A program made the translations under genes and the position numbers. The notes under the pieces were generated by a model that saw only the letters and a program-made list of their open reading frames with translations, did no database searches and was not told the DNA's origin. 64,000 nt of DNA from an uncultured Gammaproteobacteria bacterium (GTDB lineage: Bacteria; Pseudomonadota; Gammaproteobacteria; CAMYKB01): NCBI GenBank assembly GCA_947258875.1, contig CAMYKB010000012.1, positions 46,572-110,571 of the forward strand. Direction: 5' to 3'. Positions 39,272 to 49,957 of the stretch are shown here, piece by piece (positions within the stretch are counted from its first letter, which is position 1; each line of letters starts with the position of its first letter).

Positions 39272-39466
39272 GATTTTGCTCCAATCTAGGTCAATATGAC
39301 GGCACTGAATGGCATCCTGCCTTCCAACCGCCTCAGGGCCGCGCACGATAGCAGAATCGCCCGTTCGACTCAAGCCAATAAGGCTTCCCGGGCGGTATTT
39401 GGCAGCTTATAGCCGCTGCAAGTATAGTTGAGGTCCTGGGCCGCATTTAGGCTGGACTGGAGAGTT

Positions 39467-39823
39467 ATGGACATCATCTACCTGCGAGACCTGCGCATTG
39501 GCGCCACCATCGGCATCTACGAGTGGGAAAAACGCATTAAACAGATCGTCAGTATCGACCTGGAGATGGCTACCGACATCAAAAAGGCGGCTGCCAGCGA
39601 CTCGATCGAGGATACCCTCAACTACAAGGCGGTGGCCAAGCGTGTCATTGCCTTCGTCGAGGAAAGCCAGTTTGAGCTGGTGGAGACCCTCATCGAACGC
39701 ATCGCCGAGTTGTTGCTGAAGGAATTCGAGATCCCCTGGGTGCGAGTCACGCTGAGTAAGCCGGGTGCGGTCAGTGGGTCCAGAGATGTCGGCATCATCA
39801 TCGAACGTGGCAAAAAGGATTAA
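39467..39823 (+). CDS. folB: Dihydroneopterin aldolase
   Basis: MDIIYLRDLRIGATIGIYEWEKRIKQIVSIDLEM. Confidence 0.93.
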   Translation: MDIIYLRDLRIGATIGIYEWEKRIKQIVSIDLEMATDIKKAAASDSIEDTLNYKAVAKRVIAFVEESQFELVETLIERIAELLLKEFEIPWVRVTLSKPGAVSGSRDVGIIIERGKKD

Positions 39824-39825
39824 TC

Positions 39826-40323
39826 ATGCCTCGCGTCTACGTCAGTGTCGGCAGTAATGTCGACAAGGAAAAACACATCCCTGAATCGCTCCAGGAATTC
39901 CATGACAGCTTCGGCGACCTGGTTCTGTCATCGACTTATCTCAGCAAGGCGGTGGGTTTCGAGGGCCATGACTTTCATAACCTGGTGGTGGGTTTCGATA
40001 CCGACATGCGACCCATTGAGATTGCCAATTACCTGCGCCAGGTGGAAAGCCGTCACGGCCGCGTGCGCGGCAAGAACAAGTTCAATGACCGCACCCTGGA
40101 CCTCGACATCCTGCTCTACGATGACCTGGTTATCGATGACAACGAACTCGAAATTCCACGCGACGAAATCACACGTTATGCATTTGTACTCGAGCCGCTC
40201 GCCGAGATTGCGGGCGATCTGAAACACCCTAGTCTGGGTGTAAAAATTCAGGGTTTATGGGATGATGCTGAGATGGGCGAACAAAAACTGGAAAAATTGA
40301 AACTCGACTACAATCTTTCTTGA
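39826..40323 (+). CDS. folK: HPPK, 2-amino-4-hydroxy-6-hydroxymethyldihydropteridine diphosphokinase
   Basis: VYVSVGSNVDKEKH...GRVRGKNKFNDRTLDLDILLYDD. Confidence 0.92.
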   Translation: MPRVYVSVGSNVDKEKHIPESLQEFHDSFGDLVLSSTYLSKAVGFEGHDFHNLVVGFDTDMRPIEIANYLRQVESRHGRVRGKNKFNDRTLDLDILLYDDLVIDDNELEIPRDEITRYAFVLEPLAEIAGDLKHPSLGVKIQGLWDDAEMGEQKLEKLKLDYNLS

Positions 40324-40389
40324 GCCCAAGAAGAATATTAAATGACTCGACCTCATTGAAGCCATCGAGCGTAACGATTGCAACCTTCA

Positions 40390-41151
40390 TCAATTACTTA
40401 AAGTTCGCCCACCATCCACTGAAATAATCTGCCCGGTAATATAGCCCGCATCACGAATCAAAAATAATGCGGTGGTGGCGATATCCTGGGGGCTGCCCTC
40501 ACGCTTGAGTGCGACCCGTTCCAGAATTGCTTCATGTGTCGCACTGTTTTCCTCCGCCTCCGGCCACATAATGACACCGGGTGCAATACCGTTGACACGA
40601 ATCTCCGGCCCCAGGTCTTTGGCCATGGCCTTGGTGAGCATGGCCAGACCTGCCTTGGCAATACAATAGGTTGAATAATTGCGCATCGGCCTGTCGGCAT
40701 GGATATCAATAATATTAATCATGCAGCCGTGATGTTTTTTTAATTCGGCTACCGCGGCCTGCGCTAGGAATAACGGCGCCTTGAGATTGACATCCACCAG
40801 GTCAAACCAGTGCTGCTCGGTGAGCTCGCCAACCTTGGTCGGGTAAAAAGTGGACGCATTATTGATCAGCACATCCAGCCTTCCCCAGACAGCAGTCGCC
40901 TCTTCAATGACGCGCGGCAAGCTATCGAAATCTTTCAGATCGGCCTGCAGTAACACAACAGAATTGGCCCGTGATTTTTGCATTTCATTTGCCAATGCTT
41001 CGGCCTCGCTACGTGAACCGCGGTAATGAATTACTATGTTCATACCTGCGGCATGTAACACCCTGGCCATGTGCGCACCGACACGCCGTGCCGCACCGGT
41101 GATAAGTACGGTTTTTCCCTCGATAGACTGTGAAGTGGTATGCTGCATCAT
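40390..41151 (-). CDS. SDR family pteridine reductase
   Basis: VLITGAARRVGAHMARVLHAAGMNIVIHYRGS...YCIAKAGL; next to folB/folK. Confidence 0.85.
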   Translation of the reverse strand: MMQHTTSQSIEGKTVLITGAARRVGAHMARVLHAAGMNIVIHYRGSRSEAEALANEMQKSRANSVVLLQADLKDFDSLPRVIEEATAVWGRLDVLINNASTFYPTKVGELTEQHWFDLVDVNLKAPLFLAQAAVAELKKHHGCMINIIDIHADRPMRNYSTYCIAKAGLAMLTKAMAKDLGPEIRVNGIAPGVIMWPEAEENSATHEAILERVALKREGSPQDIATTALFLIRDAGYITGQIISVDGGRTLSN

Positions 41152-41205
41152 CCGTTGACCTATATTGATTACAACTCACACTTTATCACAGACCTGTAAC
41201 CTGCA

Positions 41206-42393
41206 ATGACCACCACGCATATGGATATCAGCAGCCTGCCCCAACCGGAGAGCACGGCCAAGACACACAGCGCAACTGTACTGGATCTCATCAGAAAAGA
41301 AATCGCTACGGCCGGCGGCAGCATCGGCTTCGATCGCTACATGGAACTGGCCCTGTATACGCCCGCGCTAGGCTACTATTCAGCCGGGCTGCATAAATTC
41401 GGCCGCGGGGGTGATTTTGTGACCGCACCGGAACTCTCACCGTTGTTTTCGCGCTGCCTTGCCAGGCAATGTGCGCAACTACTCGAACACATCAGCAACG
41501 GCGAAGTTCTAGAGTTTGGCGCGGGCACGGGTGTAATGGCTGCCGACATACTTACTGAATTACAACACCTGGACTGCCTACCTGAACGCTATTGTATTCT
41601 GGAACTCAGCGCAGAGTTGCGTGCACGCCAGCGCGAGACGTTAGAGGCCCGCGCACCACAACTGCTGTCGCGTATCGAGTGGCTGGATGGCTTACCACAA
41701 CACTTCAAAGGCATAGTGCTCGGCAATGAGATACTCGATGCCATGCCCGCGCAGTGCTTTGCGGTGCGCGGCAGTACTGTGGTGGAACGCCAGGTTGGAG
41801 TCGACGAAAACAACCAGCCCGGATGGCAGGAACGGCCAGCAGACGAACTCCTGCTGGCGCATGTTGCCAACATTAGCAAGGATCTACCAGCCGCTCTGGA
41901 GGATGGCTATTGTTCCGAATTCAATGCACGCCTGGATCCCTGGATGCAATCACTGGCTGAATGCCTTGATCAGGCCGTGGTGCTGCTCATCGATTACGGT
42001 TATCCGCGCCGCGAGTATTATCATCCCGAGCGCCGTGACGGTACCTTGATTTGCCACTACCAGCACCGCGCGCATAATGATCCGTTCTTTTATCCTGGCC
42101 TGCAGGACATCAGCGCCAATGTGGATTTCACCGCGGTCGCGGAAGCCGCTGAGGCCAGCGGACTTTCCCTGGCAGGCTACACCAGCCAGGCTAATTTCCT
42201 GATTGCAAACGGACTCGAGGAATTTTATGCCGAAGCCGTTGATGAACAGGCGCGCTTACGCATGTCGCAACAAATCAAGCTGCTGACCCTACCCTCGGAA
42301 ATGGGTGAACGTTTCCAGGTCATGGCGCTAAGCAAAGGAGTTACAGAGTCCTTGCAAGGATTTTCGTTACGCGACTATTGTTCACGCCTGTAA
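41206..42393 (+). CDS. NDUFAF7/MidA-like (DUF185) SAM methyltransferase
   Basis: FDRYMELALYTPALGYYSAG...GRGGDFVTAPELSPLF...EFGAGTGVMA...GNEILDAMP. Confidence 0.9.
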   Translation: MTTTHMDISSLPQPESTAKTHSATVLDLIRKEIATAGGSIGFDRYMELALYTPALGYYSAGLHKFGRGGDFVTAPELSPLFSRCLARQCAQLLEHISNGEVLEFGAGTGVMAADILTELQHLDCLPERYCILELSAELRARQRETLEARAPQLLSRIEWLDGLPQHFKGIVLGNEILDAMPAQCFAVRGSTVVERQVGVDENNQPGWQERPADELLLAHVANISKDLPAALEDGYCSEFNARLDPWMQSLAECLDQAVVLLIDYGYPRREYYHPERRDGTLICHYQHRAHNDPFFYPGLQDISANVDFTAVAEAAEASGLSLAGYTSQANFLIANGLEEFYAEAVDEQARLRMSQQIKLLTLPSEMGERFQVMALSKGVTESLQGFSLRDYCSRL

Positions 42394-42415
42394 CAACATC
42401 AAGAGATAACTATTT

Positions 42416-43228
42416 ATGGGTGTGATACAAATCATGGTGCTCGCGCTGCTGCAGGGACTGACTGAATTTCTACCCATTTCAAGTTCCGCACATCTCATCC
42501 TGGTGCCGGTGTTGACCAGATGGCAGGACCAGGGCCTGGCATTTGATGTCTCGGTACACGTCGGCACCTTGCTGGCGGTGATGTTTTATTTCCGGCACGA
42601 ACTAAGGCGCATGACCGTGGACTGGTTTGGCAGTCTGACTACGCGGCAGCTGACACCGGATGCGCGACTCGCCTGGGCCGTATTGTTCGGCACCATACCA
42701 GTGGGACTGGCGGGCTTGCTTTTTAACGACTCCATCGAAGCCTTACTGCGCTCACCTTTGGTGATCGCCTGTACCACTATCATCTTCGGCCTGTTGTTGT
42801 GGTGGGCCGATGCCCAGGGTCGCCGCGTTCGCGATGAGCACACAGTTACATGGAAAGATGTTGTCCTCATCGGTTGCGCACAGGCATTGGCGCTGATCCC
42901 GGGCACCTCTCGCTCGGGCATCACCATTACCGCCGGACTGGCGATGGGCATGACGCGTGAAGCGGCCGCGCGTTTTTCATTTTTATTGTCGATTCCGGTC
43001 ATCATCCTGGCCGGCGGTCTGCAAACACTGAAACTGGCGCAACAACCTGCTGCCGCCGACTGGCAAGTATTGATTATCGGCGCCCTGATTTCAGGTGTGA
43101 GCGCCTACTTGTGTATCGAGGTGTTTCTGAGGTTACTGGCGCGCATAAGCATGCTACCGTTTGTGATTTACCGGTTAATACTCGGTGTCGGCCTGTTCGC
43201 CCTGATCTATCTCGGCATTATTACGTGA
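42416..43228 (+). CDS. uppP: Undecaprenyl-diphosphate phosphatase
   Basis: [19 protein letters not shown]...[14 protein letters not shown]. Confidence 0.95.
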   Translation: MGVIQIMVLALLQGLTEFLPISSSAHLILVPVLTRWQDQGLAFDVSVHVGTLLAVMFYFRHELRRMTVDWFGSLTTRQLTPDARLAWAVLFGTIPVGLAGLLFNDSIEALLRSPLVIACTTIIFGLLLWWADAQGRRVRDEHTVTWKDVVLIGCAQALALIPGTSRSGITITAGLAMGMTREAAARFSFLLSIPVIILAGGLQTLKLAQQPAAADWQVLIIGALISGVSAYLCIEVFLRLLARISMLPFVIYRLILGVGLFALIYLGIIT

Positions 43229-44434
43229 AGCCTTGACCGCGTTGAGGCGCAAACGGTACAGGGCGTCTGCAATACCCTGCCCCTGCATGCCTTGTTCTAC
43301 CAATGGCCCAGGATCAACACTGGCTGCTGCTTGATACGCCTTGCGAAACACAGCGGCCTGGGGATAGGGCCTTTCTTCAAAACCCGTACGTCCGCGATGA
43401 TCCGCTTCACAGGCGAGCAGAAACTGCTCAAGCACATCAGCACGGCGAAAGACATCCAATTCCTGCAGTGTTTTTAACAGCGTAGAGGACCGTAATTCTT
43501 CCGCCTTGTGAACGCGGCCATGAAAACGCGCAACTTTCCTGGCGAGATCACGATAGGCGTTCGGCGCTTTGTAACGATCACACAGCTGCTCAACCAGCTC
43601 GACGCTGCGTTTTTCATGACCATGATGGCTGGGCCATATATCCCTGGGCGTGCTACCTTTTCCAAGATCGTGCGTGAGCGCGGCAAAACGCACCATAAGA
43701 TCATCCGAGATCCTGGCCGCCTGATCGACCACCATCATCACGTGCACCCCGGTGTCGATTTCCGGATGCCATTTTTCCGGTTGCGGCACGCCATAAAGGC
43801 ACTCGATTTCAGGGAACAGAACCGCCAGCGCACCACAGGCACGCAGCACCTCAAAAAATTCTGAAGGCGTATCTTCACTCAAGGCCTTGACCAGTTCCTG
43901 CCAGACACGTTCCGGCACCAGCGCATCAACCTCGCTATTGGCAACCATGTGTTTCATCAACGCCAGGGTTTCATCGGCCACCTTGAAGCCTAGGTGTTTA
44001 TAGCGCGCCGCAAAACGCGCCACGCGCAAGACACGGACCGGATCTTCGGCGAAGGCCGGGGAAACATGCCGCAGTACACGTTTCTCGAGGTCGTTGCATC
44101 CGCCATAAGGATCGACGGCCTCGCCCTCCGACGTCTCGGCTATGGCATTAATAGTCAGGTCACGGCGTTGCAGGTCCTGCTGCAACGTAACATCTACATC
44201 AGCATGCACTACAAAACCCTTGTAACCCGGCGCGGTCTTGCGCTCGGTGCGCGCCAGTGCATATTCCTCATGGGTTTCAGGATGCAGGAATACAGGAAAA
44301 TCCTTACCAACAGGCTTATATCCCAGCGCCACCATTTCTTCCGGCGTAGCACCCACCACCACCCAGTCCCGTTCCTTGACAGGACGGCCGAGTAATTTGT
44401 CGCGCACTGCGCCACCTACGAGATAAATTTCCAT
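43175..44434 (-). CDS. cca: Multifunctional CCA tRNA nucleotidyltransferase
   Basis: [40 protein letters not shown] domain. Confidence 0.95.
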   Translation of the reverse strand: MEIYLVGGAVRDKLLGRPVKERDWVVVGATPEEMVALGYKPVGKDFPVFLHPETHEEYALARTERKTAPGYKGFVVHADVDVTLQQDLQRRDLTINAIAETSEGEAVDPYGGCNDLEKRVLRHVSPAFAEDPVRVLRVARFAARYKHLGFKVADETLALMKHMVANSEVDALVPERVWQELVKALSEDTPSEFFEVLRACGALAVLFPEIECLYGVPQPEKWHPEIDTGVHVMMVVDQAARISDDLMVRFAALTHDLGKGSTPRDIWPSHHGHEKRSVELVEQLCDRYKAPNAYRDLARKVARFHGRVHKAEELRSSTLLKTLQELDVFRRADVLEQFLLACEADHRGRTGFEERPYPQAAVFRKAYQAAASVDPGPLVEQGMQGQGIADALYRLRLNAVKASRNNAEIDQGEQADTEY

Positions 44435-44679
44435 GATGCGAGTTTATCAGGTCATCTCTCTAAAACGAGTCATGTATCAATCCGCCACCTTATGCCAACC
44501 CAGACACATACGCCCGCTGCCAGGCCAACTGGTACCGTCATCAATGCCTTCTGGCGACTATTCCACAAAAAGAACGGCTCTCTATACTTTCGCAACACCC
44601 AGTTTCCTTTTAATCAGACGGCCAGATTCGATACAATCATTATGACATGCCGTCCACAATAAAATGATTTTCTACTGAC

Positions 44680-45768
44680 ATGATTAAACGCTACGCGCTC
44701 ATCGCGATAATTGCACTGACAGCGCTAGTCATGATGCCGGCCTGCAGCAGCCTGTCCTACCTGAATCACACCCTGCAGGGGCACTGGTCAGTGATGTCGA
44801 AACGTGAGCCACTCGATAACATACTGAGCGAAGCAACCAACACGCGCACAGCCCAACAAGACGAACTAGTCCAACAACTCACTGCCGCCAGACAGATCAG
44901 GGATTACGCCAGCCGTGAACTTGGGTTACCTGACAATGGCAGTTACCGCAGCTACGCGGATATCGGGCGACCTTTTGTTACCTGGGCGGTATTCGCAGCA
45001 CCGGAATTTTCATTGACCCCGCATCACTGGTGCTTTCCGATTGCGGGCTGCGTACCCTACCGCGGTTATTTCTCTGAAGAACAGGCCAACAGCTTTGCCG
45101 ATAAATACCGCGACAAAGACATGGATGTCTACGTCGGCGGCGTACAGGCCTATTCCACGTTAGGCTGGTTCGATGACCCATTGCTCAACACCATGATGAC
45201 GCGCGGTGAAACCGGTCTCGCCGGGCTGATTTTTCACGAACTCTCACATCAACAGGTTTACGTCAAAGACGACAGCGCGTTCAACGAGGCCTTTGCAACC
45301 GCCGTACAGGAAAGTGGTGTACGTCGCTGGCTAAGACACAAGAATGATGATGGTGCACTGGCAAACTACGAATTGATCACGCATTACAAAGATGATTTCA
45401 GCGCATTGATCAAGCGTACACGCCAACACCTGAAAGTGACTTACGAAAGTGATCAGAATAGCGAAGCCAAACGCATTGCCAAGCAACAACTTATCGAACA
45501 TATGCGGCGCGAATATAATGATTTAAAAGCCAGCTGGGGCGGTTACAGTGGTTATGACCACTGGTTCAACGACACAATCAACAATGCCAAGCTGGCATCT
45601 ATTTCGGTATACCGCGACAAGGTGCCGCAGTTTATCCGCCTATTGGAAGCTTGTAGCAACGACTATCCGCGCTTTTATAAGCGCGTCGAGGAAATTGGAA
45701 GACTGGACCCTGAGCAACGCAAGCAGGTGATGGAAAACACGCCTCAGTGTCAAGCACGTTTTGATTAA
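44680..45768 (+). CDS. Predicted aminopeptidase lipoprotein
   Basis: Lipobox MPACSS; YLNHTLQGHW; zinc motif IFHELSHQ...FNEAFATAVQE. Confidence 0.85.
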   Translation: MIKRYALIAIIALTALVMMPACSSLSYLNHTLQGHWSVMSKREPLDNILSEATNTRTAQQDELVQQLTAARQIRDYASRELGLPDNGSYRSYADIGRPFVTWAVFAAPEFSLTPHHWCFPIAGCVPYRGYFSEEQANSFADKYRDKDMDVYVGGVQAYSTLGWFDDPLLNTMMTRGETGLAGLIFHELSHQQVYVKDDSAFNEAFATAVQESGVRRWLRHKNDDGALANYELITHYKDDFSALIKRTRQHLKVTYESDQNSEAKRIAKQQLIEHMRREYNDLKASWGGYSGYDHWFNDTINNAKLASISVYRDKVPQFIRLLEACSNDYPRFYKRVEEIGRLDPEQRKQVMENTPQCQARFD

Positions 45769-45780
45769 GTCTGAGGTTCC

Positions 45781-46743
45781 TTAACCTACTTTATCGTTTT
45801 TTGCCCAATACTCAGTACGAAAGTGTTGCATACGAGACTCGCGATCAGCATTACCCAAATACAGGGGCGCGATTGATTCCAGCGATGTCGTACATGTAAT
45901 GCCCTGCTCGCAGACACTATCGCGCGACAAGGAATTGTAGTTATCCAGCGAAAACGGTTTGCCCGGAACAAACTCAAACACGCTTGCCTGCAGCTTCGAC
46001 AACCATCCGGGCAGGCCGATAACAGTGCGTTCCAGGCCCTGCATCTTGGCAGTAAATTCAACCAGCTGCCTGAGTGTATATTCATGCGGCCCGCAAAGAT
46101 CATAACGCTGCCCATAAGTTGACTTATCTTCGAGCGCGTTCACTATAAAATCCGCCACGTCGCCGACATAAACAGGTGCGAAGCGCGCATCGGCACAGGC
46201 TAGCGGGAAGATGCCCGGTGTTAATTTGAGTAATGCTGCAAACCGGTTGAGAAAGCTGTCGCCTTCCCCGAAGATCACCGAAGGCCGGAAGCTGGTCACC
46301 TGGATACGATTACCCGCCAGGGTGTGAATCTGGTTTTCGGCTTCGCCCTTGGTACGAAGATAATGGCTGGGACCGTCCGGATCGGCATTGAGGGCACTCA
46401 TGTGCAACACACGGGTAACACGATGCTGTTCACAGGCGCGCAGGAAATTGAGCGGCAGATCAACGTGCGTCTTGCGAAAACCCTTACCGCTATGCCCACG
46501 CTCATTAAGTATGCCGACAAGATTGATACCGGCATCACATCCAACGAGGCGCTTGGTCAGCTCATTCTGATCATATACATCGGTCTCGAGTATCGACACT
46601 CCTGGAAGCACCAACAGTTCCCTGTGACGTTCACGCCTGCGGGTCAGCAGCTTAACGCTATGCCCCTGGGCAGCCAGCCGGCTCACAACCTGCTTACCGA
46701 CAAATCCGGTACCACCCAACACACAAATTGAACGCTCACGCAT
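45781..46743 (-). CDS. Complex I NDUFA9-like NAD(P)-binding protein
   Basis: ICVLGGTGFVGKQVVSRLAAQGHSVKLLTRR; VTSFRPSVIFGEGDSFLNRFA. Confidence 0.87.
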   Translation of the reverse strand: MRERSICVLGGTGFVGKQVVSRLAAQGHSVKLLTRRRERHRELLVLPGVSILETDVYDQNELTKRLVGCDAGINLVGILNERGHSGKGFRKTHVDLPLNFLRACEQHRVTRVLHMSALNADPDGPSHYLRTKGEAENQIHTLAGNRIQVTSFRPSVIFGEGDSFLNRFAALLKLTPGIFPLACADARFAPVYVGDVADFIVNALEDKSTYGQRYDLCGPHEYTLRQLVEFTAKMQGLERTVIGLPGWLSKLQASVFEFVPGKPFSLDNYNSLSRDSVCEQGITCTTSLESIAPLYLGNADRESRMQHFRTEYWAKNDKVG

Positions 46744-47032
46744 GATGCAGTATTTCCTTAAACCAAGATCTGTAGCTTACCGCTACTTAAATAACACAAG
46801 AAACAAAATGTTGTTATACAGCCATTACCTGAAAATATCACGACATCAGCACCGCACACTATAGATTTTCGGTAAACAACTAACCCAAATCAAACCATCG
46901 GCAAAATTCTACCGCCCGACTGGAGTACAGAAGGGTTTAGCGCATTGCCATGCTACCGTGCAAAGCATATTGAATCCGTCAACATCCTCGTTATTTGTTT
47001 ATTTTCCTAGTTATTGTTCTGGAGGAGCACAT

Positions 47033-47347
47033 ATGGTTATCAGCAATATGGAAATCATGCCCGGCCGGCGCATCAAAGAGCACCTGGGCCTGGTACAGGG
47101 CAGTACAGTGCGCGCCAAGCACGCTGGCCGCGATATCATGGCCGGGTTGAAGAACATATTCGGTGGCGAGCTCAAGGGGTACACCGAACTGTTGAGTGAC
47201 TCCCGCGAGGAAGCCATCGAGCGCATGCGCGAACAAGCCGCCACTATAGGCGCAAATGCCGTACTCAACGTACGTTTCTCCACCTCAAGTGTGGCCCAAG
47301 GCGCAGCCGAGATTTATGTCTACGGCACCGCCGTAGTACTGGAGTGA
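47033..47347 (+). CDS. YbjQ-family heavy-metal-binding-domain protein
   Basis: PGRRIKEHLGLVQGSTVRAKHAGRDIMAGLKNIFGGELKGYTELL. Confidence 0.88.
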   Translation: MVISNMEIMPGRRIKEHLGLVQGSTVRAKHAGRDIMAGLKNIFGGELKGYTELLSDSREEAIERMREQAATIGANAVLNVRFSTSSVAQGAAEIYVYGTAVVLE

Positions 47348-47353
47348 TAGCGC

Positions 47354-47842
47354 ATGCTTGAACTGATACTCCAGTATCTCAACCTGATCCTGTTCCTGCT
47401 GCTACTGCTGGTGGGCTATGGTTTCGGTCGCCTGGCGGAAAAGCGCCATTACCGCTCTATTATTGAGCGTGAAAAGGCCATGCTCAGCCTGCCAGCGATC
47501 TCCAGCCGTCTCCCACCGGTTCGCAAACCTTTCCACGTACAAACATTGGTCAGCGGTAACGTGGTCATTTCAGTCGATTATTTCAAACGTTTCCTTGCCG
47601 GCCTGCGCAACTTCTTCGGCGGCCGCGTGACCTCCTACGAAACCCTACTCGATCGCGCCCGCCGCGAAGCCTTGCTACGCATGAAGGCACAGGCGCAACA
47701 ACTCAACGCGGAGATGGTTTTCAATATTAAATACGAAACCGCTTCGATCTCAAAAGGCCGCAAAAATGCTATTGGTTCCATCGAAGTGCTGGCCTATGGT
47801 ACCGCCCTGATTCAAGCAGACCGCCTCGCCCCGGCAGCCTGA
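47354..47842 (+). CDS. Membrane-anchored YbjQ-like protein
   Basis: N-terminal TM; FLAGLRNFFGGRVTSYETLLDRARREALLRMKAQA. Confidence 0.8.
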   Translation: MLELILQYLNLILFLLLLLVGYGFGRLAEKRHYRSIIEREKAMLSLPAISSRLPPVRKPFHVQTLVSGNVVISVDYFKRFLAGLRNFFGGRVTSYETLLDRARREALLRMKAQAQQLNAEMVFNIKYETASISKGRKNAIGSIEVLAYGTALIQADRLAPAA

Positions 47843-47860
47843 CCGCCAGGACGAGTAACC

Positions 47861-48727
47861 GTGAAGTACTCCAATTCACAGCCTCCGGAAGGCATCAATA
47901 CCACCAATGAACATCCGCTCAAGGAATTTCTCACTTTATTGCTAGGTCTGATCGCACTGATCGTAATCATCGTGACTGTGCTATCACTGGCAGCCGGCTA
48001 CGTCGCCAGGCGTGTTCCCTTTGAAACCGAACTCTCACTGACGGCACGCTATAGCGAACAGGATGACCCCTCGCAAATCGGTGACTACCTGCAACATCTC
48101 ACTGACCAATTAGTTACACACGCAGAGATACCGCAAGGCATGCGCATTGTTACCCATTATTCGCCAGCCGACACCATCAATGCCTACGCAACATTAGGAG
48201 GTAACTTGATGTTTTATCGCGGCCTGCTGGAGAAAATGCCGCATGAAAATGCCCTGGCTACTGTCATGGCACATGAGATAGCACACATCAAACATCGTGA
48301 CCCCATTGCCTCGATTGGCCGCGTCATATTGGTACAACTGGCCCTCAACGCCCTCATGGGGGGAACCGATGCTGACATGGTCTTGGGGAGTACAGGCCTG
48401 CTCACGTTGCTCAAATTCAATCGTAATATGGAGCAGGCTGCGGACCAAGAGGCATTACGAATTATCCAGAAATATTATGGGCACATCGGTGGTGCCACCG
48501 ATCTGTTCGATATCCTGCACCAGGAAATCCATGCAGACAGCAACGAGCCACCCCAATTCTTGCTCAGTCATCCACAAGATAAAAACAGAATCGAGAACCT
48601 GCGCCAGTTGGCTGCCCGCCAGGGTTGGCAGACCAGCGAGCAGCGTGCCGCGCTGCCGGATGATTTGTCGATGTGGCTATCAGCAGAAAACCATGGCGAC
48701 ACCAGCCCGCAAATAGAGTCGCCATAA
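47861..48727 (+). CDS. M48 family metallopeptidase
   Basis: TVMAHEIAHIKHRDP (HExxH); MEQAADQEALRI. Confidence 0.9.
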   Translation: MKYSNSQPPEGINTTNEHPLKEFLTLLLGLIALIVIIVTVLSLAAGYVARRVPFETELSLTARYSEQDDPSQIGDYLQHLTDQLVTHAEIPQGMRIVTHYSPADTINAYATLGGNLMFYRGLLEKMPHENALATVMAHEIAHIKHRDPIASIGRVILVQLALNALMGGTDADMVLGSTGLLTLLKFNRNMEQAADQEALRIIQKYYGHIGGATDLFDILHQEIHADSNEPPQFLLSHPQDKNRIENLRQLAARQGWQTSEQRAALPDDLSMWLSAENHGDTSPQIESP

Positions 48728-48925
48728 AACGCCTGCACTGTTGTCACAACTTCAATAAAATCCAGCTATTGACAATTGCCGGATTAAGCGCAGAATCAAT
48801 GACATGAATTCTTGTTTCAAGCAAGCGGTAAAACTGCCCGCCATTATACTGTGGCGAGTAGTATTTGCGCCTGCCTGCCGAGGAATTTCATAACACAGCA
48901 ACTTCAGTAAAGTACTTGAATTTCC

Positions 48926-48961
48926 AAAGGCCGCAGACTTTATCACTCTGCGGCCTTTTTT
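48926..48961 (+). terminator. Strong Rho-independent terminator
   Basis: aaaggccgcag-actttatcact-ctgcggccttttt. Confidence 0.85.
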
Positions 48962-48987
48962 GTTTTGCCAACACCCGAGGAGCTTAC

Positions 48988-49923
48988 ATGTCAGTCCCCT
49001 CCGCCTACATTGGCGTGATATTGATCTGGTCGACCACCCCTCTGGCGATCAAATGGAGCGCACAGGATACCGGCGCCTTGTTCGCCGTCTCATCACGCAT
49101 GGTGTTGGGCTTGGTGGTGTGCCTGATGTTAATGGCCCTGCTGCGCGTACGCCTGCCCTGGGACCGACAGGCCCGGCTGACCTATCTTGTTTCCTGTGTG
49201 GGTGTGTTCGGTGCCATGTCGATGGTGTACTGGAGTGCACAGTACATTCCCTCAGGGATGATCGCGGTACTGTTTGGTTTAGCTCCCATCATCACCAGCC
49301 TGTTGGCGAGGGTATTGCTCACGGAACGTATCACGGGCACCAAATTTGCCGGCATGTTGATAGGCCTGCTGGGACTGGCGGTCATCTTTCAATCTGAACT
49401 GGGCGCTTCGGGCAATACAATCAAAGGCATACTCGGTATCCTGCTGGCAACCTGCCTGCATTCACTCAGTATCGTGCTCGTCAAGCGTGTGGCCGCCAGC
49501 ATCCCGGCCCTGGCCATTACCACCGGCACCCTGATGCTGGCTGTACCTCTGTTCTTGCTGGTCTGGCTATTGAGCGACAGCGGTATGCCTGATGAATTGC
49601 CGCTACGTGGCAGTCTGGCGATTCTTTACCTGGGCGTTTTCGGTTCAGTGTTGGGGTTTGTGCTGTTCTTTTATGCGCTGAAACACCTGACAACGGCGAG
49701 CATGGCACTGATCACTCTGATGACACCAGTGCTGGCATTGTTGCTGGGCTTCTGGTTCAACCAGGAATCGTTACAGGCTTACGTGCTATTGGGTACCGCT
49801 TTGATCCTGTCTGGGCTGGCGTTGCACCAATGGGGTGACGCATTGCCTGGTTGGCTCGCCAGTATGGGCGGGCAGGATAAAAGTATTGCTCAGACTGAAT
49901 CACCGCCAACGGATGGCGATTAG
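48988..49923 (+). CDS. EamA/DMT-family transporter
   Basis: Ten hydrophobic segments; start chosen at ATG 48988 after aggagc. Confidence 0.88.
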   Translation: MSVPSAYIGVILIWSTTPLAIKWSAQDTGALFAVSSRMVLGLVVCLMLMALLRVRLPWDRQARLTYLVSCVGVFGAMSMVYWSAQYIPSGMIAVLFGLAPIITSLLARVLLTERITGTKFAGMLIGLLGLAVIFQSELGASGNTIKGILGILLATCLHSLSIVLVKRVAASIPALAITTGTLMLAVPLFLLVWLLSDSGMPDELPLRGSLAILYLGVFGSVLGFVLFFYALKHLTTASMALITLMTPVLALLLGFWFNQESLQAYVLLGTALILSGLALHQWGDALPGWLASMGGQDKSIAQTESPPTDGD

Positions 49924-49957
49924 GGCCTGTTAACAGTCTTTAAATTAGGACTAGAGT

